Assembly (NCBI GenBank): GCA_964489785.1
Contig: CAZAZY010000012.1
Span: 1 to 24,070 of the forward strand
Direction: 5' to 3'
DNA length: 24,070 nucleotides
Origin: JAIPIY01 sp964489785
GTDB lineage: Bacteria; Patescibacteriota; Minisyncoccia; Phycocordibacterales; UBA1006
Shown: positions 7,368 to 14,711 of the stretch, piece after piece
How positions within the stretch are numbered: position 1 is the first letter of the stretch
Layout of the letters: the number at the start of each line of letters is the position of its first letter
The notes under the pieces: model-generated
Told to the model about the DNA's origin: nothing
The model's input: the letters and a program-made list of their open reading frames with translations, nothing else
The model's database searches: none
Translations under genes and position numbers: made by a program

Positions 7368-8276
7368 TTAAAAATGTACATCTCCAGTAGAAGCATTTTC
7401 TTTTTCAGCACAAACTGCATATACAGTAGCAACACCTGAATCATTCAAGAGATTATTTAACCATTGAACAGATGTGAGACCTGCTGCTGTAGCATAATCA
7501 TACATTTGATCAGCACCTACAGATGTAGATATGGAAACTTGCCATGATGAAGGAGAGCTAGGAAACGAAGCAATTACATTGTAGCCAGCATTAATTTCAA
7601 TAAAATGTCCCCCTCCCAGCACTACTTCGTTATTATTACACAATGCAACACCCTTTGGTCTAGGTAAGGTGGAATTTGTTGCAATAATTGGAGCAGTTAC
7701 AATTCTTTGATTAATTAAATGATAATGAGAAGGTTTTTGAGGAGAGGGAAATACTGGATCAACTGTAGGATATAAAGGGTTTTTTGATTCAACCATCTTC
7801 CCTGCTTCCCCCCAAGATGTTCCCCATCCAAGAGAACTAGCTGTTTTTGCCCCAGCAACACCATCTGCAGATAGACCATTTTTCATTTGAAATGCTGCAA
7901 CCGCATTTTTTGTTGCTTCATCATAATAACCAGTTACCTGTGATTCTTTTAGATAACCACGAGTTACTAATTCTTTTTGAAGACGAGTAACCTCATCCCC
8001 TGACATACCAGGTCGCAATGTTCCTGATATTGCTACTGGTTTCACTGATGATATGGTGGTTACTGATGCTTGTGTTGTAGCCAAAGGGGTTACCGGAGTC
8101 GAAATAACTGGTGCACTGGCTGACCGTGCAGCCAATCCAGCCAACTGACCACGAATAGCTTCAATTTGATTCATGATGTTTTGTAATACTGAAGTATCGG
8201 TATTTGCTGAAACAAACGATACCCCAGAGAATAGGAACGTGAACGCAAGAACTGATGCGATAATAAATTTTTTCAT
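7368..8276 (-). CDS. Secreted peptidoglycan-binding-domain protein
   Basis: The 302-residue protein has a classic signal peptide (1-24, cleavage after VSA). A short helical stretch (NIMNQIEAIRGQLAGLAAR) and a Ser/Thr/Pro/Val linker follow, then a PG_binding_1 domain (about 88-150: LRPGMSGDEVTRLQKELVTR, GYYDEATKNAVAAFQ, LSADGVAG). The C-terminal part (about 210-295: CNNNEVVLGGGHFIE to VYAVCA) resembles the small Cys-flanked beta domain at the end of many surface proteins; this is pattern recall and gives no function. No catalytic residues of a hydrolase are visible, so it probably anchors to the cell wall and displays the C-terminal domain. The upstream region contains a G9 tract between possible promoter boxes. 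Confidence 0.82.
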   Translation of the reverse strand: MKKFIIASVLAFTFLFSGVSFVSANTDTSVLQNIMNQIEAIRGQLAGLAARSASAPVISTPVTPLATTQASVTTISSVKPVAISGTLRPGMSGDEVTRLQKELVTRGYLKESQVTGYYDEATKNAVAAFQMKNGLSADGVAGAKTASSLGWGTSWGEAGKMVESKNPLYPTVDPVFPSPQKPSHYHLINQRIVTAPIIATNSTLPRPKGVALCNNNEVVLGGGHFIEINAGYNVIASFPSSPSSWQVSISTSVGADQMYDYATAAGLTSVQWLNNLLNDSGVATVYAVCAEKENASTGDVHF

Positions 8277-8316
8277 ACTATTATATAATAATTAAATAAT
8301 AAGCACTCTTATGTAT

Positions 8317-8347
8317 AGTATACCCCCCCCCTACACCACGTTGTAAA
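8317..8347 (-). promoter_or_regulatory. Possible promoter with a G9 tract in its spacer
   Basis: On the minus strand TTTACA (8342-8347) and TATACT (8317-8322) are 19 bp apart. The spacer includes nine consecutive G (8323-8331). The leader to the ATG at 8276 would be about 33 bases. A closer AT-rich -10 (TATTAT, 8 bases from the ATG) is an alternative. Confidence 0.45.
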
Positions 8348-8356
8348 GAAAATATC

Positions 8357-8385
8357 TTGCATTCTATTGAAATACGTGATAGTAT
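8357..8385 (+). promoter_or_regulatory. Promoter of rpmB
   Basis: The -35 TTGCAT (8357-8362), a 17-bp spacer and the extended -10 TGA-TAGTAT (-10 at 8380-8385) lead to the ATG 9 bases later. This is the only promoter in the window with a clear -35 at ideal spacing. Confidence 0.7.
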
Positions 8386-8394
8386 CGTATGCAT

Positions 8395-8640
8395 ATGGCA
8401 AAACAATGTCCAATCACAGGAAAAACAAGCATCGTTGCAGGTGGGTATTCCAACCGTATTCGTGCTACAAAATTTAACCCAACAGGTCTACGAAGAACAC
8501 GGGCAAATCTTCAGAAAAAGAAGGTATTTGTTCCAGAAACAGGTCAAACCTTGTCTTTGACAATTTCTACTCGTGGAATGAAGACTTTGAAGAAAAACGG
8601 TGCATACCAAACTCTTCGAAAAGCTGGATTGATTGCTTAA
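8395..8640 (+). CDS. rpmB: 50S ribosomal protein L28
   Basis: The 81-residue L28 begins MAKQCPITGK and keeps the family pattern: the TGK turn near the start, the RANLQKKKVFV strand and the TISTRGMKTLKKNG block. It belongs to the large ribosomal subunit. The frame also opens two codons earlier (MHM) and in an overlapping frame at 8357; the family start MAK at 8395 is chosen and lies 9 bases after the -10 box. It is a single-gene unit closed by a hairpin terminator. Confidence 0.95.
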   Translation: MAKQCPITGKTSIVAGGYSNRIRATKFNPTGLRRTRANLQKKKVFVPETGQTLSLTISTRGMKTLKKNGAYQTLRKAGLIA

Positions 8641-8654
8641 TCTTTTCCAGACCT

Positions 8655-8685
8655 AAAAACAGTCACTATAATGGTGACTGTTTTT
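8655..8685. terminator. Bidirectional terminator between rpmB and the MBL gene
   Basis: A 12-bp perfect stem (AAAAACAGTCAC with GTGACTGTTTTT) with a 7-base loop. T-runs on both sides serve the convergent genes. It overlaps the MBL gene's stop codon. Confidence 0.9.
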
Positions 8686-9550
8686 ATTTATCGAACCAAA
8701 TCTCTTTACCATTACCATACATGGTAATGGTACCCATTTCACAGGTGGACATAGTGACCACATGTTCAGTAGCTAAATTTTTTATAACTATCGGATGAGG
8801 ATGACCATAGCGATTATCACAACCATACGATAACACCGCAAATTCTGGATCGACACCTTGTAAAAATTCTAAGGTCGTTGATGTTTTGGATCCATGGTGT
8901 CCCACCTTTAAAACATCAGAGGTTATTACAGAGGATTGCAAACTAAGAATCTTTTCACTTTCTGATTCTGCATCCCCTGTTAACAAAATTTCATTTTCTC
9001 CATATACCAATCGAAAAATCAACGATGCAGAATTCCTATCACCACCCTGTTCAACATATTCTGGTAATAATGTTTCTAAAAAAATACCCTCTTTTGCATC
9101 CAGAATAAAACGCATACCACGACGTGCAACAACGTACGATATATTTTTTTCTTGTACCAAATCAACAAGAGCCTGATCGATATTGGTATCAGCCCGCATG
9201 CCATTATCAACAAAAGTACCAACGGAATATTGCTCGATCACCGGTATCAATCCAGTAATATGATCCGCATCCGCATGAGTGGCAATAACCATATCAATAT
9301 GGCGATCAGAAAAATGCATGAATGTACCTAATTCAGATACTACATTTCTTCCGGGTCCACCATCAATCAAAATTTGATTACCATTGGGGGTTTCGATAAA
9401 TATTGCATCCCCTTGTCCAACATCAAGAAAAGACACCATCATGGGTTTTGGTTGAAAAAAACTCCATCCAACATATCCCAAAATACCGATTCCGATAGTA
9501 AACGAGAAAACAAAAAACCAAAATCGTGATATACTCATATCATTATTCAT
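8684..9550 (-). CDS. ComEC-type metallo-beta-lactamase domain protein, membrane-anchored
   Basis: The 288-residue protein has one N-terminal membrane helix (about 9-32), then a metallo-beta-lactamase fold that matches the C-terminal domain of ComEC/Rec2: SFLDVGQGDAIFIETP, the metal motif THADADH (H92, D94, D96, H97), LLTGDAE and VGHHGS. In full-length ComEC this domain is fused to the membrane channel and is thought to degrade the non-transported DNA strand. Here the channel is a separate gene at 10508-12121, so this is probably the split-off nuclease module, facing outside if the anchor is type II (inference). A TTG start at 9568 is possible, but the ATG at 9550 fits the promoter better. A stand-alone phosphodiesterase or other MBL role cannot be excluded. 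Confidence 0.85.
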   Translation of the reverse strand: MNNDMSISRFWFFVFSFTIGIGILGYVGWSFFQPKPMMVSFLDVGQGDAIFIETPNGNQILIDGGPGRNVVSELGTFMHFSDRHIDMVIATHADADHITGLIPVIEQYSVGTFVDNGMRADTNIDQALVDLVQEKNISYVVARRGMRFILDAKEGIFLETLLPEYVEQGGDRNSASLIFRLVYGENEILLTGDAESESEKILSLQSSVITSDVLKVGHHGSKTSTTLEFLQGVDPEFAVLSYGCDNRYGHPHPIVIKNLATEHVVTMSTCEMGTITMYGNGKEIWFDK

Positions 9551-9556
9551 ACTAAC

Positions 9557-9589
9557 TACAGTATACAAAATATGTCATCATATATTCAA
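9557..9589. promoter_or_regulatory. Compact divergent promoter, MBL gene and sod
   Basis: The two ATGs are only 21 bp apart. On the minus strand TATACT (9560-9565) is 9 bases from the ATG at 9550, with a possible -35 TTGAAT (9584-9589) inside sod, 18 bp away. On the plus strand TACAGT (9557-9562) overlaps it and is 9 bases from the sod ATG, a weaker match. Confidence 0.5.
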
Positions 9590-10165
9590 CATAATTTTTC
9601 ACTTCCAAAACTAATAGGGATTTCTGAAAACACAAATAAAGAACATCTAAAATTGTACGCAGGATATGTAAAAAACACGAATGAAATATTAGCATCAATA
9701 AAAGACCTCAGTGTTGATCCAGAAAAAAATACATACGTATTAGGCGAACTGTCTCGTAGATTTACCTTTGAATTTAATGGCATGAAAAACCACGAATACT
9801 ATTTTCGTTCGTTCGAAGGCGGACACGCAGAACCAAATCCAGAAAGCAATCTCTATACATTAATTGTAAAAACATGGGGATCATTTGATGCCTGGATGGA
9901 ATCTTTTACCTTGTTGGCAAAAACCCGTGGTGTAGGTTGGGCAATTTTGTATTATGACAAAGATGCAAATCAACTCTTAAATACTTGGGTTGATGAACAA
10001 CATTTAGGACATTTGAATTCCTGTCAGTATATTGTAGGGATCGATATGTGGGAACATGCATTTGTTGCTGATTATCAACCCACTGGAAAAGCAAACTACA
10101 TCAAAGACTATTTTGCGAATTTGAATTGGAATCATCCAGAATCATTATTTGAAAAAGCTTTATAA
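9572..10165 (+). CDS. Superoxide dismutase, Fe/Mn family
   Basis: The 197-residue protein converts superoxide to peroxide and oxygen. All four metal ligands can be placed: H25 (NKEHLKLYAGYV), H74 (MKNHEYYF), and D158 and H162 (GIDMWEHAF). The core motifs TWGSFDAWMESF and GVGWAILYYD are also present. The outer-sphere region VDEQHLGHL looks more like archaeal-type SODs (ENHFMNHI) than the NQD of E. coli Mn-SOD, so the metal cannot be assigned. No signal peptide, so cytoplasmic. It stands alone on the plus strand, diverging from the MBL gene. Confidence 0.92.
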   Translation: MSSYIQHNFSLPKLIGISENTNKEHLKLYAGYVKNTNEILASIKDLSVDPEKNTYVLGELSRRFTFEFNGMKNHEYYFRSFEGGHAEPNPESNLYTLIVKTWGSFDAWMESFTLLAKTRGVGWAILYYDKDANQLLNTWVDEQHLGHLNSCQYIVGIDMWEHAFVADYQPTGKANYIKDYFANLNWNHPESLFEKAL

Positions 10166-10201
10166 AAAAAATACCTGTCACTCTTTCGAGCAACAGGTAT
10201 T
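10164..10201 (-). terminator. Intrinsic terminator after the small unknown gene
   Basis: A 9-bp stem (AATACCTGT with ACAGGTATT; arms 10170-10178 and 10193-10201) with a 14-base loop and a T-run on the minus strand. It lies just after the sod stop, but no T-run follows on the plus strand. Confidence 0.75.
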
Positions 10202-10219
10202 CCCATAAAAATTCTCTCA

Positions 10220-10450
10220 TCAAGGATCAATAATGCGATTAACTTCTGTTCGGTAATTTTGAATCTTTTGATCAATTTTAGGTGATACAAAACTTCCCGG
10301 TTTTATCAAAAGATCTTGATGCGAACTACGCAGATTCCGAAGGAGTTCGTTGATTTTATCATTACCCTTTTGCTTCTCAAGTTTTTTAATCAAATCTGCT
10401 ACTTGAGTTAAAACTTTTGATCGTAGAACTGGTTTATCTGCCATGTGCAT
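10220..10450 (-). CDS. Small charged helical protein, unknown
   Basis: This 76-residue protein (74 if started at the ATG at 10444) matches no family I know. It is Lys/Asp/Leu-rich and predicted mainly helical: VLTQVADLIKKLEKQ and KINELLRNLRSSHQDLL look amphipathic, followed by a PGSFVSPKID turn and a last helix. No signal peptide or membrane segment. The longest reading uses GTG at 10468, which is only 3 bases past the -10 box and so unlikely. It has its own promoter and terminator, which supports a real gene. It sits between sod and the ComEC channel gene; no function is inferred. Confidence 0.6.
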   Translation of the reverse strand: MHMADKPVLRSKVLTQVADLIKKLEKQKGNDKINELLRNLRSSHQDLLIKPGSFVSPKIDQKIQNYRTEVNRIIDP

Positions 10451-10471
10451 GTGTTGTTTATCTTTCACTAA

Positions 10472-10480
10472 ATTATCACA
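10472..10480 (-). promoter_or_regulatory. Extended -10 promoter of the small unknown gene
   Basis: TGT-GATAAT on the minus strand, 21 bases before the ATG at 10450. No Shine-Dalgarno site is clear. Confidence 0.5.
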
Positions 10481-10507
10481 AAACCCTTATTTTGTACAGA
10501 AGAAATA

Positions 10508-12121
10508 TTATCTATCTTTAACCTGGATCAAGAGATGTTTTGATACAAAGACTTTGTCATCTTTGTTTTTCGAAATTCGATACAATACATAAAAAAGAAT
10601 TCCATATACTGCCAACATAATCCAAAGAGCAAATGGCGGAACGGTAATGACAGAAAAAGGAAGCCCGGCCAAAAATTCTACAATCGTAATTTGATACGAT
10701 AATAAAAAATATGTAGGGAAACTAAATAGCGTCCCTAAAGAGATACTAACAAAACTGACCATCGTTGCGATAAATCCAAACAACATTGCCCAAGGCACCG
10801 CAACCAATACCAATATATTTGCCGGCAGTGAAATCAAAGACAAATCACCAATAGCATATAACAAAAGAGGCAGCACAATAATCTGGGTGGATAGTGTAGC
10901 CAATAAATTTTCACGCACCTGCAATCTGTTTGTCACCCAACCAAAATATTTTTCTAATTTTGGCGCAATCACAATCAAACCAAACGTTGCTAAAAATGAT
11001 AGTTGAAAAGAAATATCAAACAAGAGAATCTTTGGATTATGGAGCACCATAAAAAACCCAGCCAGAAACAATGCGCGAGCCATATCATATTCTCGCCCTG
11101 TGATGCGGGCAACCAAAACTAACAATGCCATCAGGCTGGCACGAACCACTGTTGCCCCACCTCCGGTAATGATTGCAAATAGAATAATACCAACTGCACC
11201 AAAAATCATTCCCAAAATCGGACCCAACAAAAAACCAAACATTCGCACAATCGCATCTGCAACCAATGTGACATTATATCCAGATAACACCACCACATGA
11301 ATCACTCCAGAAGCCCGGAAATCCCGCTCTAATTTTCCACCCAATGCAGATTTTTCCCCTAATAATAATCCCGACAACAATCCTGCCTCTGGATAAGAAA
11401 TTATTTTCTCCATATGAGAAATAAATGATCGTTTTATTTTCAGCAAAGTTCTTTTTACAGAATTACCATGCCCTGATGAAATCTTTTCAACTTTTGCAAA
11501 AGACATTTGATAAAAAATATCATCTTTTGCAAGATATATACCGTAATTAAATTCACGTCCTGTATCCCCTATAAAATTTTCTGGTTCTTTTAATTTTCCT
11601 TGGATACGAATTTTATCTCCATACATGTATTTGGGATATAAATCAGTACTGACCAACACATGAGAAGGACGAGAAAGTGATTCCGGTGTATCACCCGATA
11701 CAACCGTATCAACCAACACTACCAGTCGAGATGTATTGGTTCGCATGTCTGGATCCTCGACAATAATACCTTCTGCAATAATAGATTCTTCTAATAATGT
11801 ATCGAGAACCCGTTCCCCTTGGACAGCAAAAGATGATTGGAATCGCATGATACCCAAACAACAAAACAAAATAAAGCATCCCAAAAAGATACCGAACTTT
11901 TTATATTTAGGATCTTTGTAGAAAAAATAAACGACAGAAATAACGATGACGGAAAAACTTATTCCAATAAAAAGAAGGCTCGACGAAACGGTAACGGGGA
12001 ATAGCACTGATGGAATGATTACTCCAACAAAAAAACCGCTCAGGATATATATCCAAAGACGGTGAGAAAAAGAATTCGATACTACAGATTCTGATGGTAT
12101 AGTTTCTTTTTCTAATTCCAT
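10508..12121 (-). CDS. comEC: ComEC/Rec2 DNA-uptake channel without the MBL domain
   Basis: The 537-residue membrane protein has two or three N-terminal helices (about 20-95), a soluble OB-like domain (about 105-215, with YPKYMYGDKIRIQGKL) matching the DUF4131 region, and then the Competence domain: SGLLLGEKSAL, HVVVLSGYNVTLV, GGGATVVRASLMA and about eight to ten helices to residue 520. It ends in a charged tail with no FLDVGQGD or HxDxDH block, so the usual C-terminal nuclease domain is missing; that domain is encoded at 8684-9550. Role by family: single-stranded DNA passage across the inner membrane during natural transformation. It starts 12 bases after rnhA, and a weak TGT-TAACAT box overlaps the rnhA stop, so it may be read with rnhA or from its own promoter. 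Confidence 0.9.
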   Translation of the reverse strand: MELEKETIPSESVVSNSFSHRLWIYILSGFFVGVIIPSVLFPVTVSSSLLFIGISFSVIVISVVYFFYKDPKYKKFGIFLGCFILFCCLGIMRFQSSFAVQGERVLDTLLEESIIAEGIIVEDPDMRTNTSRLVVLVDTVVSGDTPESLSRPSHVLVSTDLYPKYMYGDKIRIQGKLKEPENFIGDTGREFNYGIYLAKDDIFYQMSFAKVEKISSGHGNSVKRTLLKIKRSFISHMEKIISYPEAGLLSGLLLGEKSALGGKLERDFRASGVIHVVVLSGYNVTLVADAIVRMFGFLLGPILGMIFGAVGIILFAIITGGGATVVRASLMALLVLVARITGREYDMARALFLAGFFMVLHNPKILLFDISFQLSFLATFGLIVIAPKLEKYFGWVTNRLQVRENLLATLSTQIIVLPLLLYAIGDLSLISLPANILVLVAVPWAMLFGFIATMVSFVSISLGTLFSFPTYFLLSYQITIVEFLAGLPFSVITVPPFALWIMLAVYGILFYVLYRISKNKDDKVFVSKHLLIQVKDR

Positions 12122-12133
12122 ATAGCAATTATG

Positions 12134-12898
12134 TTAACAATATCCAGCCTTTCTCCATTCTGCAATAATTTCCCCAATGTGTTCTTCTGATAATGCTTTG
12201 CGAAAATGTGCGTTTTTACCCGATACGCGGTCTTTACATTCTTCCCATGTTTGATGACGAATCACGGATCTGTTTAAACATGATAAATATGCATGAGCTT
12301 TACCTGTACCCAGCTGTGATTTTTTCTTGAGAACTGATGTTGGTTTGTCGGTAGACATCAATTTAGGAGGCGTCACCATATCACCGTGTGGATATTCAGC
12401 TAGTGATCCGTTGTAAATATCTATGGGTGTATTATCTGCATACATCGTTGCAATCACGTCAGCGCGTTCATTACCAGGCACACCTGCATGCCCCGGTACA
12501 TGTACAAATGTCACTGCACCAGATTCAGACCGCACGGACAGATATTTGTCTATGTCTTGCCAGATACGTTCATGAAGAACTTTTTTATTATTTGCCGTAG
12601 TCCATGATTTCTTTTTCCATGCATGACGCCAAGTAGTACAACCTTTCATCACATACGACGAATCAGTATAAATAGTTACCGGTGCATCCCATGACTGCAC
12701 CCGGTGTAATAATTCACGTACAGCCATTAATTCCATTTCATTATTCGTAGTTACGTCTTTTCGTCCGCCGCGCTCTTCGACGGATCCATTTTTGGGGAAT
12801 AGAATAATAACGCCCCAACCGCCAGGTCCAGGATTTCCGCGCGAAGCACCATCGGTATACGCAATAATATTTTGCACAACGTTCCAAGGAGGATTCAT
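12134..12898 (-). CDS. rnhA: Ribonuclease HI with a C-terminal hybrid-binding-like extension
   Basis: The 254-residue protein degrades RNA in RNA-DNA hybrids. The catalytic domain spans about 9-150: YTDGASRGNPGPGGWG (D16), NNEMELMAV (E56), YTDSSYV (D79), PGHAGVPGNERAD (H137, D147), and the basic protrusion WRHAWKKKSW. All four acidic residues and the histidine are present. A roughly 100-residue C-terminal extension follows: a linker, then GKAHAYLSCLNRSVIRH, TWEECKDRVSGKNAHFRKAL and EEHIGEI. Its TWxEC...V...FRK pattern resembles the hybrid-binding (viroplasmin-like) domain that eukaryotic RNase H1 carries at its N-terminus (inference). The frame continues to a TTG at 12916; the ATG at 12898 lies 6 bases after TATACT and is preferred. 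Confidence 0.92.
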   Translation of the reverse strand: MNPPWNVVQNIIAYTDGASRGNPGPGGWGVIILFPKNGSVEERGGRKDVTTNNEMELMAVRELLHRVQSWDAPVTIYTDSSYVMKGCTTWRHAWKKKSWTTANNKKVLHERIWQDIDKYLSVRSESGAVTFVHVPGHAGVPGNERADVIATMYADNTPIDIYNGSLAEYPHGDMVTPPKLMSTDKPTSVLKKKSQLGTGKAHAYLSCLNRSVIRHQTWEECKDRVSGKNAHFRKALSEEHIGEIIAEWRKAGYC

Positions 12899-12904
12899 GA
12901 GGAC

Positions 12905-12910
12905 AGTATA
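12905..12910 (-). promoter_or_regulatory. -10 promoter of rnhA
   Basis: TATACT ends 6 bases before the ATG at 12898, just after the recJ stop, so transcription would start at or next to the A of the start codon. Confidence 0.6.
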
Positions 12911-12921
12911 CACCAAATGAT

Positions 12922-14607
12922 TTATGAAATAAAATGCTCAATACGCAGACGCAATTCGGGTCGTCCACGAAAACGACTTTCTTCCATGGCCCCAATAAAA
13001 GAACACATTAACCCAGGTTCTACACCAACAGGAATTTGATCAACAAAAAACTGAATGGCTTCAATACTTCGTCCTGATCCATTTCTGAATGTCAGTTTCA
13101 GATGGTTTTTTGTTTTTCCAAATAACGAAACAGTATCTACAACACAATCTCTAAAATAAAATAATGGTTTTGGATTACCCACACCAAAAGGAGATAATGT
13201 TTGTAATACGTTATATGATTTTTGATACACATCGTCTACAGTCAGCGGTGCATCATATATCTCTTCTTTGTTTTTTACTACCACATGCAGTTCGCCAGAA
13301 TCTACCAATGATCGATATGCGTGAGATAAATCTTCTTGTAGATTATGTACAGAATCTTGAATCATTGAAAAACCCCCAGCTTCGATGTGTCCGCCAAATT
13401 GTATAAAAGAATCTTTTGCGCATTCCATCAACTGCATCACATCAATACCATGCGCTGATCTGCATGATCCTTTGTATACGTATTCCCCATCAATAGTTTC
13501 TCGTGTCCACACAAAAGCAGGTTTGCCATATGCTTCGACAATTTTTGATGCCAATAAACCCAACACACCCGTATGCCAATCTGGATCACCTACTACAATT
13601 ACTGGATCAGTCTCTCGTGTTATTGCAACTTTGTGTACTGATTTCATTGTTCGTGCAACCAGAGATTTTCTTTCATCATTTAATTCAGTCAAATGTTTTA
13701 CTAATCTGACTGCTTCTTCGGTATCAGTGGTTGCCAATAATCGAAATGCATCTTCGGGATGAGCCATACGTGATGCAGCATTGATTCGGGGAACAATCAT
13801 AAACGACACATCGTCTTCTGTCAGGTGTCGCACATCGATTTGCATTGATTTTAATAATAACAACAAACCCTTTCGTTTTGTTTTTCGAAGCACCCGCAAT
13901 CCATACGTTGCCAATACCCTGTTTTCATTCACCAAAGGCACCGAATCTGCAATGGTCGAAATCCCAACCAGATCCAATAACCATTTTTCAAAACCAGCAT
14001 GGGGCAAAGGATGCGCATCCAAAGGTTCTTTTTGTAACAATGCAATCATTCCCCGCACCAACTGAAATGCAACTGCGCAACCGCATAACATGGGGTCACC
14101 ATAGGTTCCTAATTTTGGATGCACAATTGCATACGCATCAGGCAATGTTTCTGGTGGAATATGATGATCAGTAATAATAATATCAACACCTTTTTCACGT
14201 GCATGGACCACTGCATCATGTGCACCAATTCCCACATCAACGGTAATCATTAATGTCACACCATCAGTAACCAATGTATCTATAGCATCCGTATGTACAC
14301 CATATCCTTCGTCATGACGATGTGGTATATACACCGTAAAATTTTCATATCCGATTGCCTTGAAAAAATCATGTAATACACATGCACCCGGTACCCCATC
14401 TGCGTCATAATCTGCATAGATTGCGATACGTTCGTTAGATTCTATGGCCTGCCGGATACGAACAACTGCGGATTCCATGTCGTGCATAGTCATGGGATCT
14501 GACAAATCACGTTCATAATTGGGCTGTAAAAAAGTATCAATAGATTTTTGGTCAATCAGTCCACGTTTTTTTAATAAGATATTCAGTAATACTTGAGGGT
14601 CAGTCAT
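12922..14607 (-). CDS. recJ: Single-stranded-DNA 5'-3' exonuclease RecJ
   Basis: The 561-residue protein is a typical-length bacterial RecJ. DHH-domain motifs are YADYDADG (D66, D68, D70), TVDVGI (D124), TDHH (147-149) and DLVGISTIADSVPL. VPRINAASRM stands for the usual GPRLNAAGRM. The DHHA1 domain has HTGVLGLLASKIVEAYGKP, CRSAHGID and FGGHIEAGG, and a C-terminal OB domain follows FGVGNPKPLF (KNHLKLTF). RecJ trims 5' ends in recombination and mismatch repair, and processes single strands. It shares a strand and close spacing with rnhA and the ComEC channel gene, but each has its own -10 box. Confidence 0.95.
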   Translation of the reverse strand: MTDPQVLLNILLKKRGLIDQKSIDTFLQPNYERDLSDPMTMHDMESAVVRIRQAIESNERIAIYADYDADGVPGACVLHDFFKAIGYENFTVYIPHRHDEGYGVHTDAIDTLVTDGVTLMITVDVGIGAHDAVVHAREKGVDIIITDHHIPPETLPDAYAIVHPKLGTYGDPMLCGCAVAFQLVRGMIALLQKEPLDAHPLPHAGFEKWLLDLVGISTIADSVPLVNENRVLATYGLRVLRKTKRKGLLLLLKSMQIDVRHLTEDDVSFMIVPRINAASRMAHPEDAFRLLATTDTEEAVRLVKHLTELNDERKSLVARTMKSVHKVAITRETDPVIVVGDPDWHTGVLGLLASKIVEAYGKPAFVWTRETIDGEYVYKGSCRSAHGIDVMQLMECAKDSFIQFGGHIEAGGFSMIQDSVHNLQEDLSHAYRSLVDSGELHVVVKNKEEIYDAPLTVDDVYQKSYNVLQTLSPFGVGNPKPLFYFRDCVVDTVSLFGKTKNHLKLTFRNGSGRSIEAIQFFVDQIPVGVEPGLMCSFIGAMEESRFRGRPELRLRIEHFIS

Positions 14608-14614
14608 GGGGTGT

Positions 14615-14623
14615 AGTATAACA
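14615..14623 (-). promoter_or_regulatory. Extended -10 promoter of recJ
   Basis: TGT-TATACT, 7 bases before the ATG at 14607. The same nine bases at the same distance precede the HIT gene on the other strand. Confidence 0.7.
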
Positions 14624-14642
14624 TATCAGTAAATTTTTATAA

Positions 14643-14673
14643 TAAAAAATCCCCTCACCGCAGTGAAGGGATT
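14643..14673 (-). terminator. Intrinsic terminator after the 120-residue unknown gene
   Basis: An 11-bp stem with one C-A mismatch (AATCCCCTCAC with GTGAAGGGATT), loop CGCA, then a T-run on the minus strand. Confidence 0.8.
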
Positions 14674-14711
14674 TCTGCATTAGGCAGAATTTTGTCGCAA
14701 AAAGGTCAACG

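Noticed and set aside
8357..8560. 67-codon plus-strand frame overlapping rpmB
   Set aside because: It starts in the rpmB promoter and is out of frame with the clear L28 sequence.
14608..14711. Possible small RNA or tRNA in the spacer
   Set aside because: Only the recJ promoter and an intrinsic terminator are visible; no cloverleaf could be drawn.
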